From the NCBI GenBank assembly GCA_024291935.2, contig CM044315.1:53418385-53482384 (forward strand): 64,000 nt of DNA. The letters are read 5' to 3'. Under the pieces are notes generated by a model, which worked only from the letters and a program-made list of their open reading frames with translations, made no database searches and was not told the DNA's origin. The DNA comes from Okapia johnstoni. Its lineage: Eukaryota > Chordata > Mammalia > Artiodactyla > Giraffidae. Positions 46,751-57,510 of this stretch are shown piece by piece. How positions within the stretch are numbered: position 1 is the stretch's first letter; every line of letters starts with the position of its first letter. A program made the translations under genes and the position numbers.

Positions 46751-47877
46751 GGAATAGATATGCCATTAACTGAGAGAGTAATCAACACTATTTGTTTCCA
46801 TTCATTTTCATTCATTCTCTTAGACCTGGCAATTTGATTCTACTCCAAACCCTGAAAATAAATTGGACCTTCAAATGCCTTCCTGCATGCCTACCCTGCA
46901 GCATTTTATTACTTTGATCTCTTAGGAAACTCTTCCCCCTTAACTTTCAGATCACTTATTATTCCTACTTGGACAGAAGTCTTTGCTCTATGTTTCTTTC
47001 TCAGTCACTATTTGTGATTCACTTTCACTGATTTTGGTATACACAGCAATTAACAAAACTGTGTACCTATTAATAATAAGTATAACTTAAATGTTGACTG
47101 TGATTTATTCTTTTTTGCTCTAGGATGTACTACTGTTAGCATGACTAAATATAGAAAAGCAAACGCATTTTTCTCAAGTGACTAAATATGTGTCAAACAA
47201 TATAAATAAGGCTTCAGAAATTTTAGCCTTATTCAAGAAATTTAACAATATCCTTTAAAAGGATCAAGGATACTTAAACCAGAGAAATTTAATAGAAAAT
47301 GTTTGTTGCATTTTGTAAAATGACTTTACTTAAAAATGTATAGAATTTCTGAAATGATTTCATTTAGCGTGAATGGTCACTTTTAAATGGCTTCCATATG
47401 TATTCATATGTATAAAAATCATTTTATGCAATTTATGAATATTTTCCATTATTCTTTCAATTTCAAATTATTACTGTTAGTTATGTTTATGTTGCGCCAC
47501 CTCTGTTTATTATCCTTCACACATGGGGCAGTGGTTTATTTTTCAGATATACAGATTTCATGATTTATTGGTGTACTTTAATATTTTCTGTCTTGATTGC
47601 CCAAATGTTCCACACCTGTTCTTGTGAATATGTGTTAGTCTTAAAGTGTTTTAACACTATCGCAAACCCTTAATGTAATGCTTTATCATGATCCAATGTG
47701 ATTATATTGTGTAATGCAACCTTAGCTTATGTTTTTACACTCCTTGAGCTTTTAACGACCTATATCCTGTAGCTAATGAGAAATATTTCATGCTTTACTT
47801 AATGTGATCATCAAAGGGAGATAAGATTTTTATCCAGATAATTCAAAGTTTAGATTAAGTAGTTCTTTAAGATTCTC
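46751..47877. other. Unassigned AT-rich DNA
   Basis: No supported feature. Confidence 0.5.
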
Positions 47878-47906
47878 TGGGCTTCCCTGGTGGCTCAGAG
47901 GGTAAG
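47878..47906 (+). mobile_element. Bov-tA SINE head only
   Basis: 'tgggcttccctggtggctcagagggtaa' is a near-perfect tRNA-derived 5' head, but the rest of the SINE is absent. Confidence 0.8.
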
Positions 47907-48799
47907 CCTGTGAAAGGTCAGTATCTTTAAATGAAGTTATTAATATTCATTTGACTGATAGAAATATATGTTCTCATACCATTTACTTTCTTCCTAAAAT
48001 ACTTTTCTAATTAATGTTTATCAGTGATTTTGTTTTGTGTTTTGTTTTCCTTTAACCAGTTAGAAATAATGTTGTTTACTTCCACTTTCTTGTTTAGATT
48101 TTGGAAGGAATGGTATAGGATTGGAAGAGTTGCTGAAACCCTCTCTGGCTCAGAAATTTGTGCCATTACATGATGCTACTTCTAAGAATGTGGACTTTTA
48201 CCACATAATGTTAAATTTATGTATCGTGGAAAGTGACTGAAGCTACAAACATGGTCAGGACTCTTTCTGGCAGTTAATTTTAGTAAGGAAGACTTCATCA
48301 GACATTAATAAAGAAACATATATTCATTAAGATTCAGTTATGTATTCAGTATAGCTAACAGATATTTTTTAAAACAATATATTTTTTATATTAAAAAATT
48401 GATAAAAAATAATGATTGTTTCAGAGTTTTGTAGCTGTAGTTTTAAAATTGTAGTTTGGCTTTGAAAATCATGTTCCTAGAATTTGTAAAGATTGAGAAA
48501 TAGATAATATGGAGAGAGTAATACAAAACTCTCATCTCCGCCAGTACCTTTTTTATGCTTCTCTCCCTCCCCCTCTTTTGCTCTCTCTCTAATAAGTGCA
48601 TGTGCAAATGTATTTTGTGATTACTTTCAGGAGGAAATCACATTGTCTAATAGACTATCACTAGTAATCCTACAATTTTTGTTTAGGATTTAGTACTCTT
48701 GCTATCATAAGGCAAATTTACTTCAGTGTTGGGAAAGCTGTCTGTGAGGAACACTAAAATGTAATAAAATTTTGAATTAAAAGTTTGGACACCACAATA
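47907..48799. other. Unassigned AT-rich DNA
   Basis: A short pyrimidine tract lies at about 48560-48590. Nothing else supported. Confidence 0.5.
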
Positions 48800-48890
48800 T
48801 ACTCTCATCTGTGTCACCAGCTGTATGACCATTGTCATATCACTTAACTGTTTGCTTTTTAATTTTTTGTCCTAGGGAAAAAAAGTATTG
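48800..48890 (+). mobile_element. MIR SINE fragment
   Basis: 'gtcaccagctgtatgaccattgtcatatcacttaac' is the sense MIR core ('agctgtgtgaccttgggcaagtcacttaac'). Confidence 0.6.
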
Positions 48891-49051
48891 ATCATTTTCA
48901 ATTATTTTAAAGGACTTTCACATACTTTCACCAGTTCTAGCAGTTGACATTTCTTGATTTGGGGTGAGAAATACGAAACTTTCAGAATAAACATAGGTCT
49001 CATTATTGCATTACATTACTTCATATATAATTTTAATACAATAAGCATTAG

Positions 49052-49265
49052 ATTTACTCATAGCTCAGTGGGTAAAGAATCTGCCTGCAATGCAGGAGAC
49101 CCGAGTTTGATTCCTGGGTCGGGAAGATTCCTGGGTCAGAGAAGGAAATGGCTATCCACTCCAGAATTCTTGCCTGGAAAATCCTATGGACAGAGAAGCC
49201 TAGTGGGCTACGGTCCATGGGGTCACAAGAGTCGGACACGACTTAGCAACTAAACCACCACCACC
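49052..49265 (+). mobile_element. Bov-tA2 SINE
   Basis: Sense SINE 'actcatagctcagtgggtaaag' to 'ggacacgacttagcaactaa' with the characteristic (acc)n tail. Direct repeat aagcattag at 49043-49051 and 49266-49274. It has a small internal duplication of 'ttcctgggtc'. Confidence 0.96.
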
Positions 49266-49274
49266 AAGCATTAG

Positions 49275-49658
49275 CTACTATATTTGATCTATTTAATATT
49301 CTTTTTGTGTTCTACTTATATCCATATTAGCAGTAATATTTCCTTGCAATTTTCATAAAATAAATTGCTGTTTTATTTTAATGCTGAATTTCATAATAAT
49401 CTTCTTTGCCAATAACTTATAGATAGTAGGTGTATGTAGTTCATATACCACTACTATGTAATTTATGTGCCAAATTTAAATTTTTAATTGCTTATAAAAT
49501 AAAGTACATTTTATATTGTCCTCTATATCCTAGTCCAACTCTTGGCATCCTACAGTAATTACAGTGCTATGAAAATTGTGTTATTCTGTTATTACTATAG
49601 AGGCCGTGAACAAACTTTAAGACAAAATAAAATTCAATCTTAAAAAAATGAAAGTAAT
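49275..49658. other. Unassigned AT-rich DNA
   Basis: No supported feature. Confidence 0.5.
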
Positions 49659-50195
49659 AGCAGTCACAAATTAAAAGTCACGTGCTTCTTGGAAGAAAAG
49701 CTATGACAAACCTAGACAGCATATTAAAAGGCAGAGACATCACTGTGCCTATAAAGGTTTGTATAGTCAAAGCTATGGTTTTTCCAGTAGTCATGAACAG
49801 ATTGTGAGTTGAACCATAAAGAAGGCTGAGCACCAAAAATTTGATGCTTTCTAATTGTGTTGCTGGGGAAGACTCTTGAGAGTTCCTTGGAAAGCATGGA
49901 TCAAACCAGTCAGTCAGTCCTAAAGGAAATTAATCCTGAATATTCATTGAAAGAACTGATTCTGAAGTCAAATCCAATACTTTGGCCATCTGATGCAAAG
50001 AGCTGACTCCTTGGAAAAGACCCTGATGCTGGGAAAGATTGAAAGCAGGAGAAGAAGGTGGTGGCAGAGGATATGATTCGATGGCATCACCAGCACTGAG
50101 TTTGAGCACAACTCTGGGAAATGGCGAAGGACAGGGAAGCTTGGTGTGCTATAGTCCATGAGGTCACTGAGTCAGACATGACTTAGTGACTGAAC
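49659..50195 (+). mobile_element. BovB LINE 3' end
   Basis: Sense BovB 'cttcttggaagaaaagctatgac' to 'gacatgacttagtgactgaac'. About 0.54 kb covering the C-terminal coding part and tail, with several small deletions and no open frame. Confidence 0.92.
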
Positions 50196-50897
50196 AATAA
50201 TAATACATATGCCCCAGCTTATGTGCTCATGTAGAGTTTTATTTGGGACATTCAGTTTTTCATTAAAGAAGGAAGGCTTTTTACATAGCTTGCATAATAA
50301 TCTTTCTTTGTGTTTTGTTAGGTAGATATAATAGGAAATTTGAATGAAAAATCATCACAGTAATACACTTTGCAATAGTGACTGTATACAGATGTCACTT
50401 CTTTCATCCTAACTGTTTACTAAGGTTGTTTCTGGGTTATTGAGTGAAATGTATCAACTAATAAGTAATTTAGAGTAACTTCTGGCTTTAATCAAACATG
50501 ATATCATTATTGATATTGAAAAGTACAATATTTTTAAGTGAAAAATTGGTACTCATTCTAAAATGTGACTTATATGTTATACAATAAGGAAATTATAGTC
50601 TCTTGATCATTCAGGTGATTTTGTATTTTCAAATGAAATTATTTGTACCAATATTTTTATCAGTGAAAATGTTAGCTCAGAATTAATTCAACATCATACT
50701 TCATATATTTATCAATGATTTTGTTGTAAAATCCAGTCTAATTCTACAAATGAAAAATATTCAGTGCCAAGAGTGAGCTAACACATATCATTTCTATCAC
50801 TAACTTACTTAAAGGCAGTTATTAATATAACAGAGTAGAAACAATGGAATTAGGTTTCTTGTATTGTTGTACATCCATACTGGCAATCAAATTAGAA
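50196..50897. other. Unassigned AT-rich DNA
   Basis: No supported feature. Confidence 0.5.
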
Positions 50898-51104
50898 GTG
50901 TGTGTTAGTCACTCAGTCCTGTCTGACTCTTTGTGATCCCATAGACTGTAGGCAGCCTGACTCCAGTGTCCATGGAATTCTCCAGGCAAGAACACTGAAG
51001 TGGGTTGCCATTTCCTTCTCCAGGGTATCTTCCCATCACAGGGATTAAACCTGGGTCTCCTGCATTGCAGGTAGATTCTTTACTGTCTGAACTGCCAGTG
51101 AAGA
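50898..51104 (-). mobile_element. Bov-tA type SINE
   Basis: Antisense SINE 'gtgtgttagtcactcagtcctg' to 'ttactgtctgaactgccagtgaag'. Confidence 0.92.
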
Positions 51105-51240
51105 GGGTCATTTTAGTTAAATTAATCCCAATTCTGTGAGCCATTTGCTCTTTACTTTCTGCTTAAATGTTTCTATGTATTATTGAGTTTCCAAGTAATT
51201 TTATTCATTCTCAGATTGCTCAAAGATTTGCTGCCATTTT

Positions 51241-51715
51241 GCTATTTTGTTTTGTTTGTATGTTTTTTATACCCCAATTCTAAAAAACTTAAATTTTGTT
51301 CTGAACTTCTTCTTTTTAAATTTTCTTTAAAAAGAATTCTCAGGAATTCCTAGTTGTTATAACAAAGCATCTTTTGAATTATATCTTTTAAATCAATTAC
51401 ATAAAACAGTATTTTACCTCCTCCTTTTAGGTAATGATTTTTTATCAGTTCAGTTCAGTTGCTCAGTCGTGTCTGACTCTTTGCAATCCCATGGACTGCA
51501 GAGATTATGGAGATTACATAATTACAGAGTTACAGAGATTATGGGAGAGCAAAAAAACCTCATTGGTTATGGCTCAGAATTCTCTATTTTCTTATTTTCT
51601 CACTATTAATCATCAACAAAAAGGCAAGAGATTTGAAAACCAGCAGCTTCTACAGTTGAAGGGAGAAGTATGTTTTCATTCTCTTTCCAATTCCTCAAAC
51701 ATTATATCTCACATT
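51241..51715. repeat. Local duplication, copy A
   Basis: Contains blocks a (51241-51342), b (51350-51447) and c (51617-51715) with clear counterparts at 52.0-52.9 kb. Block b differs from its partner at only a handful of positions. In this copy the order is a-b-BovB tip-c. Confidence 0.85.
51448..51501 (-). mobile_element. BovB 3' tip in copy A
   Basis: 'tcagttcagttcagttgctcagtcg' to 'cccatggactgcag', then an abrupt end. It sits at the same point of block b as the longer BovB in copy B. Confidence 0.88.
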
Positions 51716-51952
51716 ATATAAACTATACCAATGATAAATTTTTAGTTTCAAAAAAGATGATTTATACATAACTTTAAAATACATATATTTCTTACTGTAG
51801 CTGAAGCAATACCAATACTAACCGAAGCTAAATCACCCCCTTGGGCCAGTGGTTGTCTTTCACTTCTGTAATTTTACATGTTTGGAAAATACCAAATAAA
51901 TCCATCTTCCCCTTGTGCTTTTATAGGTATTCAAGTGCTCACAACCATAAAT

Positions 51953-52902
51953 CTAGTCGTTATAACAAAGCATCTTTTGAATTCTATCTTTTAAATAAAT
52001 TACATGAAACAATACATTACCTCCTCCTTTTAGGTAATGATTTTTTCATCAGTTCATTTCAGTTGCTCAGTCATGTCTGACTCTTTGCACATGGACTGCA
52101 GCATGCCAGGCTTCCCTATTCATCACCAACTCCTCCCAGAGCCTACTCAAACTCATGTCCATCCAGTTGGTGATGGCATCCAACCATCTCATCCTCTGTT
52201 GTCCCCTTCTCCTCCTGCCTTCAATCTTTCCCAGCATCAGGGTCTTTTCCAATGAGTCAGTTCTTCACATCAGGTGGCCAAAGTATTGGAGCTTCAGCAT
52301 CAGCATCAGCCCTTCCAATGAATATTCAGGACTGATTTCCTTTAGGATTGATTGGTTGGATCTTCTTGAAGTCCAAGGGACTCTCAAGAGTCTTCTCCAA
52401 CACCACAGTTCAAAAGCATCACTTCTTTGGTGCTCAGCTTTCTTTATAGTCCAACTCTCACATCCATACATGACTACTGGAAAAACCATAGCTTTGACTA
52501 GATGGACCTTTCTTGGCAAAGGGATGTCTCTACTTTTTAATATGCCGTCTAGATTGGTCATAGCTTTTCTTCCAAGGAGTTGTTGTTTTTGCTACTTTTT
52601 TTTGTTTGTATGTTTTTTATACTCCAATTCTAAAACCTTACATTTTGTTCTGAGCTTTTTTTTTTTTTTAATTCTCCTTTATGGAGTTTCTTAGAATTCT
52701 TTGGGAGCAAGCAGGGAAATTAGAATAGCCATAACAAGAAGAGACAAGAAGAGAACTTATCTTGAATCTGCAGTTAGCATGGGAAACACACTGTTGTTAC
52801 TCACTATGCATTGATTTGAGAGTTGGGTAAGAGATTTGCAGAGATTAGGGAGAACTATGTTTTCAGTCTCTTTCCAATTCCTCAAACATTACATCTCTCA
52901 CT
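51953..52902. repeat. Local duplication, copy B
   Basis: Blocks b' (51953-52050), a' (52591-52702) and c' (52822-52900), with a 0.53-kb BovB between b' and a'. The order here is b-BovB-a-c. Confidence 0.82.
52051..52580 (-). mobile_element. BovB LINE 3' part in copy B
   Basis: Antisense BovB 'cagttgctcagtcatgtctgac' to 'tagcttttcttccaaggag'. The - strand frame 52561-52265 still reads as the C-terminal part (GCESWTIKKAEHQRSDAFEL). The + strand 179-codon frame at 52155-52694 is its antisense shadow. Confidence 0.95.
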
Positions 52903-52905
52903 GCA

Positions 52906-53621
52906 GCAAAAATGTGTGGAAATTAACAGTAAGAGATAGAAGCAACAAAAACAATATTTGGGTCTATGGTTATAATTAAAGAGGTGCTTATCAGTTTAGA
53001 AATTTTGCATGAAGACTGAACAGTGCTCCCAAGTAAACTGCCATGAGACTTACTTCAGATCATGTAAAACAAGAACAAAGCTTTAAAAGAGTATTCCAGG
53101 AAGTGTTGTATGTTCTCAAAGTATATCTTACATTATTTTCACATGTTTAGATTATGTCTACAGCCTGTTAGTCATCAATATGAAATACAGAGTTGTTTTA
53201 TTTTGAATTTGAAAATGTATTTTAGACAAATCACAGATAACTGCTACTGGACCTCACTGTTTTGTGTTAAGGTGGTTATAGTATTACAGAGAAGAATTGC
53301 ATTCCAACATGTTAAGGACTAGTGACATTTGCAACAGTAAATACTTTCTGATATTCATAAAGATTTTTAAATATAACGGCCCCTAAAAATTACTTCAGTA
53401 GTAGTGAACCACCCTATTCAACATAGTTTCACTCCAATTCATGTCACGCTGATAGTTTCTGTAATTAAAGAACTTATTGCACAAATCCTAAGAACTGCTG
53501 TTAAATCATATATATGATACATTTGTACACAGAATACAGTACTGGTGTCTGCATGCATACATAATTATAATAATCATGTAAATATAGAGTCATACATACA
53601 TAATTTCAAATATACATGTAA
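52906..53621. other. Unassigned AT-rich DNA
   Basis: No supported feature apart from short CA-rich runs near 53620-53650. Confidence 0.5.
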
Positions 53622-53661
53622 TACACACACACACATGCACACATACAAACAAACTGACATA

Positions 53662-53863
53662 CGACCTTCCCTGGTGGCTCAGCAGTAAAGAATCCAAAGG
53701 AGGAACTGCAGGAGACGCGAGTTGAATCCCTAAGTTGGGAATATTCCATAGGGGAGGGCATGGCAACCCACTCCAGTATTCTTGCTTGGAGAATCCCATG
53801 GATAGAGGAGCTTGGCAGGCTCAGTCCATAGAGTCACAAAGAATTGAACGTGACTGAAGTGAC
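53662..53863 (+). mobile_element. Bov-tA SINE, tail interrupted by a BovB
   Basis: Sense SINE 'gaccttccctggtggctcagc' to 'gaacgtgactgaagtgac'. Its tail resumes 3.6 kb later at 57469 ('ttagcattcatacatgc' and CA repeats), so the BovB landed in the SINE tail. Confidence 0.93.
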
Positions 53864-54026
53864 GTAAGAGACAGGTCAGATGGTCTGGTATTCCCATCTC
53901 TTTCAGAATTTTCCCCAGTCTATTGTGATCCACACAGTAAAAGGCTTTGGCATAGTCAATAAAGCAGAAATAGATGTTTTTCTGGAACTCTCTTGCTTTT
54001 TCAATGATCCAGTGGTTGTTGGCAAT

Positions 54027-54800
54027 TTAATTTCTGGTTCCTCTGCCTTTTCTAAAACCAGCTTGAACATCTGGAAGTTCACGGTTCACGTATTGCTGAA
54101 GCCTGGCTTGGAGAATTTTGAGCATTCCTTTACTAACATGTGAGATGAGTGCCATTGTGCAGTAGTTTGAGCATCCTTTGGCATTGCCTTTCTTTAGGAT
54201 TGAAATTAAAGCTGACCTTTGCCAGTCCTGTGGCCACTGATGAGTTTTCCAGATTTGCTGGCATACTGAGTGCAGCACTTACACAGCATCATCTTTCAGG
54301 ATTTGAAATAGCTCAACTGGAATTCCATCACCTCCACTAGCTTTGTTCATAGTGATGCTTTCTAAGGCCCACTTGACTTCCCATTCCAGGATATCTGGCT
54401 CTAGCTGAGTGATCACACTATCGTGATTATCTTGGTCATGAAGATCTTTTGTGTACAGTTCTTCTGTGTATTCTTGCCACCTCTTTTTAATATCTTCTGC
54501 TTCTGTTAGGTCCATACCATTTCTGTCCTTTATCAAGCCCATCTTTGCATGAAATGCTCCCTTGGTATCTCTAATTTTCTTGAAGAGATCTCTAGTCTTT
54601 CCCATTCTGTTGTTTCCCTCTATTTCTTTGCATTGATCATAGAGGAAGGTTTTCTTATCTCTCCTTGCTATTCTTTGGAACTCTGCATTCAGATGGGAAT
54701 ATCTTTCCTTTTCTCCTTTGCTTTTAGCTTCTCTTCTTTTCCCAGCTATTTGTAAGGCCTCCTCAGACAGCCATTTTGCTTTTTTGCATTTCTTTTCCAT
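54027..54800 (-). pseudogene. BovB polyprotein linker and N-terminal RT remnant
   Basis: The frame from 54800 to 54279 (173 codons) is the charged linker between endonuclease and RT, rich in Lys/Glu/Arg (KKCKKAKWLSEEALQIAGKR, DIKKRWQEYTEELY) and reaching KASGGDGIPVE, the first RT block. A single stop (AAA to TAA) at about 54279-54281 separates it from the in-frame continuation 54278-54027 (LQARLQQYVNRELPDVQAGF), which ends at a second stop shortly before motif A. Both stops look like point mutations in an otherwise well preserved frame. Confidence 0.9.
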
Positions 54801-55087
54801 GGGTATGGTCTTGATACCTGTCTCCTATACAATGTCATGAACCTCTGTCCATAGTTCATCAGGCACTCTGTCTATCAGATCTAGTCCCTTAAATCTATTT
54901 CTCACTTCCACTGTATAATCATAAGGGATTTGATTTAGGTCATACCTGAATGGTCTAGTGGTTTCCCTACTTCAATTTAAGTCTGAATTTGGCAATAAGG
55001 AGTTCATAATCTGAGCCACAGTCCGCGTCTGGTCTTGTTTTTGTTGACTGTATAGAGCTTCTCCATCTTTGACTGCAAAGAATATAA

Positions 55088-55900
55088 TCAATCTGATTTT
55101 GGTGTTGACCATCTGGTGATGTCCATGTGTAGAGTCTTCTCTTGTGTTGTTGGAAGAGGGTGTTTGCTATGATGAGTGTTCTCTTGGCAAAACTCTATTA
55201 GCCTTTGCCCTGGTTCATTCTGTACTCCAAGGCCAAATTTGCCTGTTACGCCAGGTGTTTCTTGACTTCCTACTTTTGCATTCCAGTCCCCTATAATGAA
55301 AAGGACATCTGTTTTGGGTGTTAGTTCTAAAAGGTCTTGTAGGTCTTCATAGAACCGTTCAACTTCAGCTTCTTCAGTATTACTGGTCAGGGCATAGACT
55401 TGGATTACTTTGATACTGAATGGTTTGCCTTGGAAAAGAACAGAGATCATTCTGTTGTTTTTGAGATTGCATCCAAGTAATGCATTTCAGACTCTTTTGT
55501 TGACCATGATGGCCGCTCCATTTCTTCTAAGGGATTTGTGACCATAATAGTAGATATAATGGTCATCTGAATTAAATTCACCCATTCCAGTCCATCTTAC
55601 TTCACTGATTCCTATAATGTCAACATTCACTCTTGCCATCTCCTATTTGACCACTTCCAATTTGCCTTGATTCATGGAATTAACATTCCAGGTTCCTATG
55701 CAATATTGCTCTTTATAGCATCGGACATTGCTTCTATCACCAGTCACATCCACGGCTGGGTATTTTTTTTGCTTTGGCTCCATCCCATCATTCTTTCTGA
55801 AGTTATTTCTCCACTGATCTCCAGTAGCATATTGGGCACCTACCAACCTGGGGAGTTCATCTTTCAGTGTCCTATCTTTTTGCCATTTCATACTGTTCAT
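55088..55900 (-). pseudogene. BovB AP-type endonuclease domain remnant
   Basis: The apurinic-type endonuclease nicks the target DNA to prime reverse transcription. The N-terminal frame (55900-55643) contains QYCIGTWNV, the first conserved block with the metal-binding Asn, and is cut by a CAG-to-TAG stop after GKLEVVK. The second frame (55450-55088) has VIQVYAL, then DVLFIIGDWNAKVG at residues 48-61 (the GDxN block with the catalytic Asp/Asn). It ends with a frameshift near the last part. The domain is present only as fragments. Confidence 0.88.
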
Positions 55901-56149
55901 GGGGTTCTCAAGGCAAGAATACTGAAGTGGTTTGCCATGCCCTTCTCAAGTGGACCACATTCTGTCAGACCTTTCCACCATGACCCATCTGACTTGGGTG
56001 GCCCCACACGGCATGGCTTAGTTTCATTGAGATAGACAAGGCTGTGGTCTGTATGATCAGATTGGCTAGCTTTCTGTGATTATAGTTTCAGTGTGTCTGC
56101 CCTCTGATGCCCTCTCTCAACACCTATCATCTTACTTGGGTTTCTCTTA

Positions 56150-56405
56150 CCTTGGACGTGGAGTATCTCTTCACAGCTGCTCCAGCAAAGTGTAGCAGCT
56201 GCTCCTTACCTTGGACAAGGGGTGTCTACTCACGACAGCCCCTCCTGACCTTGAATGTGGAGTAACTCCTCTCGGCCCTCCTGAGCCCATGCACCTGCCG
56301 CTCCTTGGAGCTGGGGTGACTCCTCTCAGCCACCATCCCCAGGCGCGGCTGTGGGGTAGCTCTCTCGGCCATGCTTCTGCGCGGTCCATCGCAGCCTCTG
56401 TGCAG
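56150..56405 (-). repeat. GC-rich 5' region of BovB with degenerate repeats
   Basis: Four to five imperfect units of about 40-45 bp, each with a core like 'ccttggacgtggagtatctc' or 'gctggggtgactcctctc', several ending in cagcc/cggcc. It is the most CpG-rich spot in the window. Read on the - strand it is the leader of the inverted BovB and could be its promoter region. Confidence 0.7.
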
Positions 56406-57457
56406 ACTGTGTGGATCACAATAAACTATGGAAAATTCTGAAAGAGATGGGAATACCAGACCATCTGACCTGTCTCTTGAGAAACCTGTATGCAGGTCAG
56501 GAAGCAACAGTTAGAACTGGACATGGAACAACAGACTGGTTCCAAATAGGAAAAGGAGTACGTCAAGGCTGTATATTTTCACCCTGCTTATTTAACTTCT
56601 ATGCAGAGTACATCATGAGAAACGCTGGACTGGAAGAAGCACAAGCTGGAATCAAGATTGCTGGGAGAAATACTAATAACCTCAGATATGCAGATGACAC
56701 CATCCTTATGGCAGAAAGTGAAGAGGAACTAAAAAACCTCTTGATGAAAATGAGAGAGAAGAGTGAAAAAGTTGGCTTAAAGATCAACATTCAGAAAACT
56801 AAAATCATGGCATCTGGTCCCATCACTTCATGGGAAATAGATGGGGAAACAATGGAAACAGTGTCAGACTTTATTTTTGGGGGCTCCAAAATCACCACTG
56901 ATGGTGATTGCAGCCATGAAATTAAAAGACACTTACTCCTTGGAAGGAAAGTTATGACCAATCTAGATATTATATTAAAAAGCAGAGACATTACTTTGCC
57001 AACAAAGGTCCGTCTAGTCAAGGCTATGGTTTTTCCAGTGATCATGTATGGATGGGAGAGTTGGACGGTGAAGAAACCTGAGCACTGAAGAATTGATGCT
57101 TTTGAACTGTGGTGTTGGAGAAGACTCTTGAGAGTCCCTTGGACTGCAAGGAGATCTAACCAGTCCATCATAAAGGAGATCAGTCCTGGGTGTTCACTGG
57201 AAGGACTGATGTTGAAGCTGAAACTCCAATACTTTGGCCACCTCATGCAAAGAGTTGACTCACTGGAAAAGACCCTGATGCTGGGAAGGATTGGGGGCAG
57301 GAGGAGAAAGGGACAACAGAGGATGAGATGGTTGGATGACATCACCGACTCGATGGACATGGGTTTGGGTAAACTCCGGGAGTTGGTGATGGACAGCCTG
57401 GCGTGCTGCGATTCATGGGGTAGCAAAGAGTCTGACACGACTGAGCGACTGAACTGA
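56406..57457 (+). mobile_element. 3' part of the same BovB, sense orientation
   Basis: Starts at 'actgtgtggatcacaataaac' inside the RT domain and runs to the (ctgaa)n tail. Its first 73 bp are also present, inverted, at 53866-53938, so a short BovB segment is represented twice. Confidence 0.94.
56411..57088 (+). pseudogene. BovB RT catalytic and C-terminal remnant
   Basis: 225 codons open from MDHNKLWKILKEMG. It has GVRQGCIFSPCLFN and the catalytic YADD at 56687-56698, the thumb-like segment and the start of the Cys/Trp-containing C-terminal part. A stop (CAC TGA, about 57086-57088) replaces the usual Arg after KKPEH. The C-terminal frame resumes at 57128-57457. Motif A is not in this piece because of the inversion joint. 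Confidence 0.92.
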
Positions 57458-57468
57458 ACTGAAGTGAC

Positions 57469-57510
57469 TTAGCATTCATACATGCATACACACACACACA
57501 CATATGTACA
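57469..57510 (+). repeat. Displaced SINE tail and (CA)n
   Basis: 'ttagcattcatacatgcatacacacac' is the usual end of the SINE that starts at 53662, followed by CA repeats. Confidence 0.8.

Larger units (their letters stand above)
53866..56405 (-). mobile_element. Inverted 5' part of a near full-length BovB
   Basis: On the - strand, from 56405 to 53866: a GC-rich 5' region, the endonuclease region, the linker, and the N-terminal RT up to 'gaccatctgacctgtctctt'. It joins at 56405/56406 to BovB sequence of the opposite orientation. Together they span 53864-57457 and are flanked by actgaagtgac (53853-53863 and 57458-57468). This fits one insertion whose 5' part was inverted during integration. Confidence 0.93.

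Noticed and set aside
56791..57438. 215-codon - strand frame
   Set aside because: Antisense shadow of the + strand BovB RT/C-terminal region. The low stop density of that strand follows from BovB codon composition, not from selection for a protein.
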